Origin: Pestalotiopsis fici W106-1
Lineage: Eukaryota; Ascomycota; Sordariomycetes; Amphisphaeriales; Sporocadaceae
Assembly (NCBI RefSeq): GCF_000516985.1
Contig: NW_006917097.1
Coordinates: forward strand, 2,890,593 to 2,954,592
Reading direction: 5' to 3'
DNA length: 64,000 nucleotides
Part shown: positions 23,388 through 34,458 of the stretch, one piece after another
Position numbering within the stretch: position 1 is the stretch's first letter
Layout: every line of letters starts with the position of its first letter
The notes under the pieces: model-generated
Database searches by the model: none
What the model was told of the DNA's origin: nothing
The model's input: only the letters and a program-made list of their open reading frames with translations
Position numbers and translations under genes: made by a program

Positions 23388-25703
23388 ATGGCTGAGCCCC
23401 ATGTCCCTCCAGTCACCAGCGCGCTGCCGCCCGGCGACCAGCCCGATCATCTCTCCGAAATGTCGGAGGATGAGGCGGCGCTGGCGGCATTAGGCTATAA
23501 ACAGGAATTCAAGGTTCGACATAGTTTCCTTTCACCCACTTGAGGGGGAGACGTGCATGGAACTCGCAATGGCTAACCAGACGATGAAAAACAAAAGCGC
23601 GAGTTCTCGGCTTGGACCACATTTGCTGTCAGTTTTGCGGTCATGGGCTTACTGCCGAGCATTGCCACGACAATGTGGTACGGAGTTGGTTACGGTAACA
23701 CAAGAACCTCGAAACTTGACCAGCTTTGGGGGCTGAGATGCTGACTGAATCATGTAGCCGGACCGGCAGCCAATACATGGGGTTGGATCGTCAGTGTCAT
23801 CTTCATCATGTGTGTAAGTAATTGCTTTGGACTTGGAAGAAGAGGAAATCGGAAAACGGAAAAAGTCATTCTAACACGACTATTAGGTTGCATCGTCGAT
23901 GGCGGAGTTGGCAAGCAGCATGCCAACCTCTGGTGGATTGTATTATGCTTCGGCGGTGCTTGCTGGCCCCAAGTTTGGTCCTTTTGCCTCGGTAGGTTTA
24001 TTTTTATCGTCTTTGGTCCTAGTTTATAATTTAAGATCCTATGGCGCTGACATAATCTATTCAAGTGGATCACTGGATGGTGAGTGAATATGATGAATAT
24101 GGGTTACGGTTTTGTTTCGTCGTTCTAAATTACAGATGAAGGTCAAATTGGTTTTTGCAAGTCACGGGAGCTCCGAGTGTAGACTATGGATGTGGTCAGT
24201 ATTGCTTTCTGGCATTTTCGTCACTTTCGCTATACTGACACGTTACTCAAAGCTGCCATGACCCTAGCTGCAGCATCCATAATGAACCCGGAATACGTTC
24301 CGACTGAGTGGCAGACGTTTTTGTTGACGGCATTCATCATGTTGATCCATGCTTGCCTCAGCAGTATGCCGACGTTGTGGATCGCGAATCTCAACTCTGT
24401 GGGAACAATCATCAACATTCTCTGCTTGGTCATCACCATCATTATCATTCCCGCGGCCGCCATGACGCAACCCAAGTTCCAGCCGAATGAGGTTGCCTGG
24501 GGTATTCAGAATTATACCGAGTGGCCGGACGGAGTGGCTGTTCTCATGAGTTTCTTGTCCATCATCTGGACCATGTCAGGTTACGGTAAGATCATGAGAC
24601 CCAAACGTGCTGTTTTTTTTTAATTAAACATTCGTGTGCAGACGCATCGTTTCATTTGAGCGAGGAATGCTCCAATGCCGCGATCGCTAGTCCTCGATCA
24701 ATCGTCTTCACCGCGGCTAGTGGAAGCATTCTAGGTTTCTTCCTAAATCTGTAAGAATCCAACGATCAGCTTGCTTCATTGTTACTGCTTTACTTATACT
24801 TATCCAGGGTCATTGCATATACGATTCAAGACGTAGATGAAGTCATCAACACGGATCTCGTAAGTTACTCGCGTTTTGTGTATTTGGCGTAAGCTAACAA
24901 GACACAGGGCCAACCCTGGGCAGCCTACTTGGTCCAAATCCTTCCGCAGCCCATCGCCATGGCCGTGCTGGCCATGACTATCATCTGCGCCTTCATGATG
25001 GGCCAAGGCTGCATGGTGGCAGCCTCTCGTGTCTGCTTCGCATACGCGCGGGATGACTGCTTTGGCATATTCTCCGGACCCCTGAAGAAGGTCAACCGAC
25101 ACACCTTGACCCCGGTCAATGCCGTCTGGTTCAACACAATCATTGGCATCATGCTGAACCTTCTCATCTTTGGAGGCGTGGCCATTGGTGCCATCTTTTC
25201 CATCGGTGCAATCGCCGCGTACGTTGCCTTTACGATACCAATTACCATCAAGACCTTTTATGTCGGAAGCAATTTTCGCCGGGGACCATGGCATCTCGGA
25301 TGGTTCAGTATGCCATCCGGAGTCATGTCGACAATGTTTGTGCTTGTCATGATGCCAATCCTGTGCTTCCCGACGGTGAGAGACGGCGATTTGACACCAG
25401 AGTTGATGAACTGGACCGGCTTGGTCTACGGCGCGCCCATGTTTATCGTAATTATCTGGTTTGCCGTCGATGCGAGGAAATGGTTTAAAGGCCCCAAGAT
25501 CAATATCCAGGTAAGTCGATTCTACCCGTTGTCTTTGTCGCGCAATTCGGTCAGCTAATTACATCTGGTTGCAGCATCATATGCTACACCAAGACCTCAG
25601 TGCTCACCCTGGAGTTACTGGCATCGATCCCATAGAATCATCTGCAGTGGTCGAGGGGGCGGATCTGGAGAAAGGTTCAAGCAACAAGAGTGGTAAGACT
25701 TGA
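23388..25703 (+). CDS. Amino-acid/GABA-type permease (APC superfamily)
   Basis: I infer eleven exons: 23388-23513, 23598-23694, 23758-23813, 23887-23991, 24066-24079, 24142-24194, 24253-24585, 24642-24750, 24808-24859, 24908-25510 and 25575-25703, giving 558 aa. All introns are GT-AG and keep frame. The cytosolic N-terminus has the GYKQEFKREFSAWTTFA block, followed by about 12 hydrophobic segments, the SSMAELASSMPTSGGLYYA helix and the GYDASFHLSEE motif of fungal amino-acid/choline/GABA transporters (Uga4-like). It probably imports an amino acid or GABA across the plasma membrane by proton symport; the substrate is unknown. Exon 5 is only 14 nt but is needed to join ...FAS to W-I-T-G-W-S-N-W. 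A GTAAGA at 25693 offers an alternative spliced C-terminus. The RIP-mutated element ends ~520 bp upstream. Confidence 0.88.
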
Positions 25704-26001
25704 GCCAAGGTCACTGTCACTCCATAATGTATGCTTTAGTGCAACTAGTTCTATGGATGCAGGAAGAGGGACAGCCACGAACCGCCCAAGACGCTCTCAG
25801 GTTCATATAAACACAGATCGCACAGAGACAACAAAGGGGGCAAACTATGGGATTTTTCCGCATGATTTTCTCGCTTGGAGAAATAGTGTGGTCGGCGAGT
25901 AATCTCAACATGCTTCAAGCCTGTGCACCAAAAATGAAGATGAATGATCAGAAATTGCATCCAAAGAAAGCTCATTGCTCAAATAATCACATTCGTCGTC
26001 G

Positions 26002-26637
26002 TTATAGTTTCGAATCATGCCTCGTTCCAGGTATAGCAGCCCGGACCCCGTCGCGAACGTTCTTTGCCCACCTCTTGCCCGTCTTTCCAATCCAACCCGC
26101 CGTCACCCCGGGGATCTCATTCTCACAGAAAACATTGTCCCCCGACGTGCTGGCCAAGGCATAACCGTAGCCGCCGTCGTGCTTGCCCGGCTCGCCAACG
26201 AGGTACTCGGGATCCACACAACCAACCGATATGAAGATCTTGTCGTCGCCCTCTTCCCAAAAGTACAGAAAGCTCCCGCAGTTTGTGCAAAATCCGCGCT
26301 TGATTTCTTCCGTAGCATGGAAATCCTTCAAGGTGGTTGTTGGCGTGGTGTAGGTGAGGCTCTTGACGGGAATGGTGTGACAGTGCCAAATGAGTGCTCC
26401 TGTGCATCGCCGGCACTGTGTGCATTGGCAGCTCTCGCTCTGGGGGATTTTGTTAGCCCTCAGTACCTCCTCAGTCTTGGATCTTGGCATAATTGATCAG
26501 GATAAGCTCTCTAGTCTTACATTTCTCAAGAAATTATGATCCTTGGGAAAATCGACCTTGTACCGAATGGAGCCACACAGACAGCCTCCAGTGATTGAGG
26601 TAGGCTTGGCAAAGTTGTGTTGATTTGGAGATGACAT
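26002..26637 (-). CDS. GFA-family zinc protein (glutathione-dependent formaldehyde-activating-like)
   Basis: Exons 26637-26521 and 26439-26002 give 184 aa; the 81-bp intron runs from GTAAGA to CAG. Without this splice the N-terminal zinc ligands are lost: exon 1 supplies GGCLCGSIRY and exon 2 continues CQCTQCRRCTG, then FCTNCGS. These Cys clusters are the zinc-binding signature of the GFA/CENP-V fold. Family members were named for S-hydroxymethylglutathione formation, but that activity is disputed for most and many act on other small thiol adducts, so only a zinc-dependent carbon-sulfur-lyase-like role is proposed. The C-terminus is Lys/Arg-rich. It is convergent with the permease and separated from it by about 300 bp. 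Confidence 0.88.
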
Positions 26638-27004
26638 GGTCGGCATCTGATGGGTTTACTGTGAGATGGAGAGGAATGAATGAGAATGGGAAATCTAGGA
26701 CAACTGATCGACAGTCGAGCTTGGGTGTTGCTTTTTTAACCTCTTTCTTATATAAAATCAGTGGCGCAGTTGATTCACTACAAGTTATCGTCTACGGCAA
26801 CGTCACTTGCCCCGCCACCGCCCTGAGTTTGACATGTACGCCTTTGCGATAAGAGCCAAAATGAAGCTAAAGGCTGCGACACAGTTGTATTGTAACACAA
26901 CAACACTATGATGGTACAAATTTTGTTTCTTTGATACCTAGATCTCGCATTTGATGGTTTTTCAATCGGATGCATCAACCCGCGTGCCCAGTCATTGATC
27001 TTTT
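26638..27004. other. Spacer upstream of GFA gene
   Basis: About 370 bp containing the GFA promoter and the 3' end of the exo-polygalacturonase transcript. Nothing else was recognised. Confidence 0.5.
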
Positions 27005-28572
27005 CTATGACGAAACGCAGTCAAACCCCTCTAATCCAGAGGTATCGAAACCGCTGCATATCCACTGAGGAGCATCACCGCTAGGCGGAGTGATGGATAT
27101 GTTCTTTGCAACAATGTTTTGACATTGCTATTCTCGCGGCGTTAGTCGAGATTACAATAAATTCTTGAGAGTCAAATAAACATACCTTTTCCGAAGAACA
27201 AACAAGTGTGCCGACCTGAGGATCGTGCTTGGAGCTTGTCGTGCCCCAAAAGTCCAAGAAGTAGACATCCGAGATCGTCATGTTGGACTATGAAGAACAT
27301 CAGCACGTATTCCATTCAGACTCATGCCTTCATCATCCGTGTATGCGTACTGGGAATAACTCGCAGAGGGTCTTGTTAGACTGGCCATAGCACTGATTCA
27401 CCTCAATCGCCCAGTCATTATTGTCATTGTAGTACTGCTGGTAAGTAATGTTCTTGACGTATCCGGCTCCGCCACCACCGCTGAGTGTCGGCGCCTGGTA
27501 CGAGTTGATGCCTGGCCAGACCTTGATGCGCGCACCGTCGCTGGCGTTGGACATGCTGTTGTTGAAGACATAAATGTTCTCGACAATATCGTACTGCTCC
27601 ACGTACTGGCCCAGAGACCCGACGGAGATGCCGTGGCTGCCGTTGCAGGTCAGGCCCTGCACAACGATATTGGTGCTATTGGGCTTGAATGAGACGCAGT
27701 CGTCGCCGTTGTTGATGACCGAGTTCTGGATCACGATGCCGTCTGCTCGATAAGTGTCCCAGCCGTCCGTGTTCTTGGGTGTGGTGCTTGATGTGCTGTA
27801 AACGGAAATGGTAATGTCACTGATCAAGACATCGGACGTGTTTGCAATCAGGTTGAACCACTAAATAGCGTGAGTATGCCCCTGTTGTTAATGAGATGTG
27901 CCCTTGTACTTACGTTTGGCGAATTGACAAGGTTGAGGCCTGTGATACTTCCGCCTTCGAGCCCATCAGTTACAAACAGAATGGGTCGTAGCAACGAGGC
28001 ATTGGTGGCAAATGCTTCCCACCAGGCTTGACCAGCACCGTCAATCACACCAACTCCATCGCCGTAGATGTTGACGTCCTTTCCACTAAACGATCAAAGT
28101 CAGCCGTGTTCACCAAATTGTCTGGTCGACGATATGCTCACCCGAGCTTGAAGAAAGAGGTCGAGTTCTGAAAGTCGTATTTCCAATAGTTGTTCACCCA
28201 ATAATCGATATCATCGGTGAAAGTGATTTTTCCGGAAATCGCAATATCCACACTGTCCAAAAAGGTGAGATCAAGGACAGAGCCGATTGTGTAGTTTGAG
28301 TCCAGAACCACCTTTCCGCCGCCATTGCATTCTTGGAGGGCAGACAGAAAGACTTCCGAGTCGTCACCTCCGGTTGGCACGACGAAACACTCCGTCTCAC
28401 GCTCCGGTGACACGACAGCAGCTCGGCCCGTGTTGTGAGGGTATGGCTGCACGTTTGGTCGGCTGATGGACGTCTTGCCCGTGTTGGGGCTTAGAGATCC
28501 AATTTTACTGGCTGCTTGGGCTGATGTTGTCAGGGCCGCAAGAGCCAGAGTGGTGAGAGCCGTAGATAGCAT
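27005..28572 (-). CDS. Secreted exo-polygalacturonase (GH28)
   Basis: Five exons, 28572-28142, 28085-27914, 27860-27351, 27287-27186 and 27127-27005, give 445 aa with in-phase GT-AG introns. A signal peptide (~20 residues) leads into a right-handed beta-helix. All four GH28 signatures are present: [12 protein letters not shown] (two catalytic Asp), GSHG and ARIK. The N-terminal architecture and the KNTDG block match fungal exo-polygalacturonases (galacturan 1,4-alpha-galacturonidase), which remove galacturonic acid from chain ends of demethylated pectin. Many N-x-S/T sites suggest N-glycosylation. The gene is divergent from a pectin methylesterase 1.05 kb away, whose product would create its demethylated substrate. 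Exo rather than endo is inferred from overall similarity, not from biochemistry. Confidence 0.92.
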
Positions 28573-29619
28573 CGTGCTCTTTGATCCTTTTTGTTCACCA
28601 ACAGACCTTTTGGCAGTGCTGGCTTCCGTCTCTAGGTGAGGAAGAGAGAGTATGCCTTGCGTTGTTGCAATTGCTGTTGGACATGGTCGAGATGCTACAA
28701 GTGCTCGCCTTTTGACTTCTCCATGCCAATATGAGGCTCAACGTCATGAACAGCCAAGTCCGTCAATATTCTTGAGCAGACCGGTAAATTCAGGCCGTAG
28801 AGTGCAGTTGTCAAATCGCCACACAGATTTTCCATCAGTCAGAAGCCGTCCCCGCCTGCCAAGGTCTTCGGTAGCCCGGCCGACTTGCCCTGGCAGGCGA
28901 TAAGCATCGCTTCAGTGCCCTGAAGGAACTCCTTTCTGCAGGACAGCCACCATGTCTGTCCCTGAATGAGCATATAGTAGTGACTGCTCCACTAAGCAAG
29001 GGATCAAAAATCTATGGGAAACAATTAGGGGGGAGATTTGCCCTGCAGCAACCGTTGGGGAAACCCTGCTGGCTCCCCGCAGACATATTTTCTAGACATA
29101 ATCTCCGCCGGCTAAAATGCGAAAATGAGGAGAAATGGGGGAAGCACGGTGACGATCGCAGCTCCCATGTGGTGTGAGTTACGTCGAGTATAATCGCACC
29201 TCTAAACGTCTTGGCCACATCGTATACTGCACAACATCAGCCATTATTGATGTGGCTTACGACAGAGTACAACGCACTCCATACCAGAGACGTGACTTGC
29301 ATTGGCACTCTACTCACTCCATAAGGTTCAATGAATCTCTCAGGGTGCCAGTACGTACCTTAGCTCATTCCAGATCCCCGGCTTCTGTTTCGTGGAGAAA
29401 TCCATTACCCCAGCTTTCCCCCAGCTCCACTCAATATACGCGACGGGTCCAAAGACCTTGGGGCCCCAGAAAGCTTGGCAAGATGCTCGTCAGTGTGAAG
29501 CTTGGAAAGATATGATTACAGTATAAAGTGTCTTCGCGACGGCTGAATACAATGCTTTTCTCTTGGCATTTGCTCTGTATACTCTTGGTATAGCAAAACC
29601 TTTTTTCCCAAAGACTGTC
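28573..29619. promoter_or_regulatory. Bidirectional promoter region of the pectinase pair
   Basis: About 1.05 kb lies between the start codons of exo-polygalacturonase (-) and pectin methylesterase (+). A TATAAA at 29522-29527 is suitably placed about 95 bp before the methylesterase ATG. Two CCCCAG hexamers (29408-29413 and 29419-29424) are reverse complements of CTGGGG and match the CreA/Cre1 carbon-repressor consensus SYGGRG as a close pair. Carbon catabolite repression of the pair is therefore plausible. Confidence 0.6.
29408..29424 (-). promoter_or_regulatory. Paired CreA/Cre1-like sites
   Basis: Two copies of CTGGGG on the - strand with starts 11 bp apart, matching SYGGRG. Close pairs are the form usually associated with in vivo CreA repression. 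They lie about 200 bp before the pectin methylesterase ATG. Single hexamers are common by chance, so the pairing and location carry the argument. Confidence 0.5.
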
Positions 29620-31040
29620 ATGCCGTTACCACTCAGGCTGCCGGCCGTCTTGGCCTACACCGGCCTCTTCCTCAGCGCGTTGGCAACCTGCCAGACCAGC
29701 CCGGCGCAAACGTACGCAGAATGCCAGAAAAAGACGGCAGATGCGCTGTCTGGCTGTCCCGAGGGGACTCTGTACGTCAGCCAAAACGACACGAGCGCCA
29801 ACTTCACCAGCATCCAGGCGGCCATTGCGTCCATCCCCAACAACACGGACGCCTACACGATCTTGATTGGCGCCGGCGTCTACACGGAGCAGCTCAACGT
29901 GACCCGGCAAGGCCCGCTGACGCTGCTCGGCCAGTCGGACCGCCCGGCGAATGGCGAGGCCTACTCGAACGTTTTTGGATCCAATGCCACGGATCAAGCG
30001 GCCGTGAATGATGTCCAGATCTATTGGAACGCGGCCAACTTTAACAAGACGTTTACGGATAATGTATATACAGGCGTTTGTAAGTGACAGAACCCCCGAA
30101 TCATGCGCTCGCAGGAACTACGTTTCATTTACAAAGCGTCAAACTACTACGAACCGATTGCTAAATCATGTTTCAGTGACAATTGGCCCTACCTTGAACG
30201 CAACCTTGACGGGCTCGGGCCCTACAGGTTTTGCCGTGCCAGACGACACGCCCTTTGGCTGCTCAAAGTTTAGCGCGTACAATATTGACTTTAGAAACGA
30301 GCAATATCCGTACTCGAATGGTCCCGCTCATGCATTGGGCGTAAGCCGTGCGAATGCAGGGTTCTACTCGTGTGGTTTCTATAGCTGGCAAGATACCGTA
30401 AGTAAAAGTATATTCCTGGAAGAGAAATAGGAAAAAGAAGAATCAAAGCGCAACTAGCTAAAACCTTCTCTCATTCTAGATCTACATTGGCAAGCTAGGC
30501 AACGCCTACTTTCACGACACCGTCGTGGCCGGACAAACCGATTTCCTCTACGGCTTTGGCACGTTTTACATTGCCAACTCGACGCTCTCGCTGCGGTCCT
30601 GCGGCGGCGGCATCACGGCGTGGAAGGGCACCAACACGACCTTTGTCAACAAGTACGGCGTCTACATTGCCGACTCGCAGGTCCTGGCCGCCAACACGAG
30701 CATTGCGCCCGCCATCGTGGACAAGTGCTCCCTGGGCCGCCCCTGGAACGCCGAGCACCGCAGCTTGTTTACCAATACTTACTTTGACCCCAGCATCCTT
30801 CCCGCTGGTTATACCGAGTGGTCCGGGGCCACGAATGGCAACATGGGCGTGAACACCACCATGGCCGTGTATAATGTGTACGGCCCGGGATACGATGCCG
30901 CAGCCGAGGAGGCCAGCAATGTGACCATTGTGTTTGACGAGGAGCAGGCTACGCCCTATCTTTTGCCTGAGGACGTATTCATGACGGAGGACGGGAGTCA
31001 ACCTAACATTGCTTGGATTGATTTTGATGGTGCATCATAG
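29620..31040 (+). CDS. Secreted pectin methylesterase (CE8)
   Basis: Exons 29620-30079, 30177-30397 and 30480-31040 give 413 aa with GT-AG introns in phase. A hydrophobic signal peptide (to about residue 23) precedes the mature enzyme. Pectinesterase signatures are visible: the FYSWQDT block with a catalytic Asp, the GQTDFLYGFG block with the second catalytic Asp, and the LGRPW motif with the active-site Arg. It removes methyl esters from homogalacturonan outside the cell, releasing methanol and exposing galacturonate for polygalacturonases. It is divergent from the GH28 exo-enzyme, so the two probably respond to the same pectin and carbon signals. The start at 29620 was chosen as the first ATG giving a signal peptide. 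Length is somewhat above the simplest fungal CE8 enzymes. Confidence 0.92.
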
Positions 31041-31165
31041 CTCTGATTATTATAATCTTTTCTCTCTTTTTTGTCGATAGAGGTGGAAAATCCGGAAGGA
31101 AATCAGTGAAAAGAATTCTTATTCTATTTTATCTTTCTCTAGAAATAGCCATGAACCGAAGCTAT

Positions 31166-33195
31166 CTACATAAAACGTCTACGCTTCTTGGTAGCGCGCA
31201 CAAACACAATCTCATCGTCATCGCCATCGTCATCAACTCTATCATCCAATCCTCCGATCTCGGATGGAAAAAAGGCAAGATCTACCTTGCGCAGGTGGGC
31301 AAGAAGGTGTTCGTAGAGGTGCTTTACAGGCAAAGGAGGGAAGGCGTTGCCAATCTGTCTCTTTGCCTGCGTCGGAGCATCCAAGAACTGGTGGTGTGCA
31401 GGAAACGTCTGAAGTACGGCGAGCTCTCTGATATTGAACCGACGTTTTCCGCTGGGGTGGTAATTGACCGAGGAATCTGCGTTTGTACACATTGTGTGAC
31501 GCAGAATGCCGTTTCCATTCCAAGGCTCTCGACGCTCTGGAAAAGGAGTTATTGGACCATTAAAGGTAGCATTGGCAGGGATCGAATTCAACAATTGGTT
31601 GACTGAAGGGCGGACGTGGGATGCTCCGGGCATCTTTGGATGAACTTCGCCAGGACAGGAAGCAACGATAATGACGCGCTTTCGAGGCTGTGGCACGCCC
31701 CATTCGTTCAACTGTACGTACTTCCAAGTGATTGAGTATCCATGTGTTGTGAAGCAGTTGAGCAACAAGTGGAAATGGGCCATGTGCTGGTTACGGAGGA
31801 TCTAGTAATTTTTGTCAGCTGGGTTGAAAAGTACTTGAGTCCTTTTCCATGAGGTCTTACACCGTATGTCTGCTCGATCGTTGCGATTCTCGGTCGTATC
31901 TTGTTGATGCATTCACCAGCAGCCATGAGAATCGCAGTGTTCTGCTCATCGTTCTTGCCGGCTACAGTGTGCGCGGGTGACCAATACTGACATGGCGGGG
32001 ACAGGTGAAGCATATCGAATCGCATCTCCTTTCGTTCGAGGTTGGCGACGACATCACTGACATTTGCCTCCGCTACATCAGCGCGGGGGAAGTTCATGCG
32101 ATAGGACTGGCATGATGGTTGGTCAAAGTCGCAGGCGTATGATACGTGAACTCCGGCTTGTTCAGCGCCGCATGATGTTCCGCCTGCTCCCGAAAAGATG
32201 TCGCCAAATGTGTACTTCTGGCCGCGTTGGATAATGTGAGGCTTGGGGTTGTCCTCAGTCGAGTCGAGATCTACGGCATCGTGCCGGTGAACACCAGGGT
32301 TATGTGATCCGCCACGAGTTTTTGTGCCTCGCCACTTGTTGAGCTTGTGCGAATCAGATATACGGAGACTCTTGTCCTCGACGTCCTCAGCCGACAGGTG
32401 GTAGAGCGTTCGAGAGATGGCGCGTTGCTCTTGGCGAGCTTTGGCGTTGCGATACTCGGTGATCATCCGCCAGCGACAGGTCAAGTGGCCTTCGTTATCG
32501 GTCAAATAGACATCTTTGTTGAAGTTTCGGTAATCGCAGGCGAATTTGGGCCACTGGGCATTAGTGAGCTTGAAGTCACGCTTCCTCATGATGTTGTGTT
32601 CTTCAATCTCAATCTGAGATTGCTCTGCATGGTCCCTTGCATCGTCGTCATCGGTATCCCAGACTTCAACAAGCTCGTTTCGCTTGTAGTCGAGCATGGC
32701 TAGGGTATTGCGAGTGCGGGTATATGGAACGCCGCGGAATACAATGCCATGACCAGACATGTAGATGGCCTTCACTCGCAGGAATGAGCTGTTGTATGGG
32801 ACTTTGATTCCCTCAAACTCGACCATGTCGCCCCTCTCGACGATTGCGCTGATGGCATCGACCCAGTGATGATTTATGTATTCGTTGTTGGCGAGAGGCA
32901 GATTGCGCTCGAGAGGGAATGGTCTCTCGGGTTGTTGCCGGCGTTGCGGCTGCTGGGCTGGCACCTCCTTAATGTCATCAGCAATGTCAAAGTTTGCGAG
33001 GATTTCATCGTCAATCTCTTGCTTGACTCTGTCCGGGACATTGTCTTCTCCAGCATTGTTGTCACTTTCGTCTTTGATAATGATCGGCGCAGCTCTGAGG
33101 TTTCCACGGCGGTACTGTCTCATTATTTCATTGTGTTCGTCCTGAAACCGACCCACCATTGCCTCGTCGGCATTCTCGAGCTTGACTGCCGGCAT
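31166..33195 (-). CDS. rid: RID-like C5 cytosine DNA methyltransferase (RIP/MIP-type)
   Basis: Exons 33195-31861 and 31801-31166 give 656 aa; the 59-bp intron (GTAAGA to TAG) falls just after the EQTYG motif. Residues ~95-185 resemble a BAH-like region. The catalytic domain starts with motif I FGDIFSGAGGTSCGAEQAG (~330-348), then motif IV SPPCQYWSP with catalytic Cys402. Motif VI is EQT (Glu441) where ordinary C5 methyltransferases have ENV; this substitution is typical of the Masc1/RID/DmtA clade. Motif VIII-like QPRKR and motif X (QIGNAFPP) lie in exon 2. In Neurospora, RID is required for repeat-induced point mutation during the sexual cycle. The C-terminus is acidic then basic (KKRRR). 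The start at 33195 is the first ATG; an additional upstream exon is possible. Confidence 0.93.
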
Positions 33196-34458
33196 GACGA
33201 ATTCTGCCAAGGAAGTGACAAGAACGAATCACGTGTATATGCTTTGCAGCTTTCTCCAGGGAAGTAATCGCCCGGTCTATATGTTGTAAGCTGTGTTTGG
33301 ACAGAGAAGATATCTGGCACAAAATGCTTGGACTCTCAGATGAAAGAATCGCAAACTGCAAATTGGCAGGAATATTGAATCGATGACTCGGTGATTCCAA
33401 AACACTTCTTGCAGATGTGAAGGGTCAGAATGGATGATCTAGCTTTGGAAGTGGAAGTCGCCGATGGTTGGAAAAGAAGGAAAAAACAGCCTTGGGGTCA
33501 ATCCTTGTGGAATCAATCAAAGCTTTCTGTAGAAGGAATAATTGAATTGAGCTGACCAAGATAGAAACTGAAAATAAATCCAGTCGGCGTTGCGGGAAAT
33601 CGAGATGAATGAGGGCAAAAAGCCAGCCGAAGACTCTCCTGCTTGTTGCGAGCTGTGTGATCAAATTGGGGAAGGAACGCCGAAATCAGGTCTGGCTCAA
33701 CAGCCAGCCGAATCTTTGCGGCGGGAGGCTTTCAGTTCTGGTATAATGTGTTGACTTGGCGACTATGTGGAAGTCGCCGACAGGGAGGACCACAAAGACT
33801 GGAAGAAGACAAAAAGGACCTGGGTCACTCAGGCGACGAGATTTTCTGGACCTGCTGGCCCAAATTCGCAGAGAGATTGAAGTGACGAGAAGGATCGTGT
33901 CCGAATGGTAGTGGCGCCAGAAGAGTTCTTTGAAAGTCGCGTTGGTGGACAATGGGGCAAGGGCTTGTAGAAAGAGCGCCGCAATTGAGATTGTCACAAG
34001 ACGGTCGATTTTTATCAAGCTTCTAACATTGTTGTTTCGGTTTCGAGCTAAGGTGTGACAATCACAAATGGTCACAGGGAACGGAAAGTGCGAAAATAGT
34101 CAAACGGAGTATCAGGTAATCAATGGAGGTTTTTGCACAATCAAGAACAATGTGAACGTGGGGAAGGAGAAAAAGAAGCAAAGGTCACATCCACCTTGGA
34201 CCTACCCATAATTACCAAGAACGGGCTCACGTGTTACTTGAATGTCATGTAACTCTCAGTCAATAGCATCAGCATGAATAGCTCGTGAATGCTTCACAAA
34301 GACCATTTATTGGCTCCTGCCCCACCTTTCTGGGTGCCCCCTCTGATTTGGGGGCTCTCTCACTGAAGCAGTGTGATCTCTTTGACTTTGGATGGTGGCT
34401 TTTTACTAAATTCTGTTGGCTGGGGATTCATCTGACCCAAGAGGGAACATCTCCCTCC
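33196..34458. promoter_or_regulatory. RID upstream region
   Basis: About 1.26 kb between the RID start and the 3' end of the beta-galactosidase, both on the - strand. It should contain the RID promoter and 5' leader. ORFs here are short and unrecognisable. A CAG acceptor-like site just upstream of the RID ATG (about 33204) leaves room for a 5' UTR intron. Confidence 0.5.
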
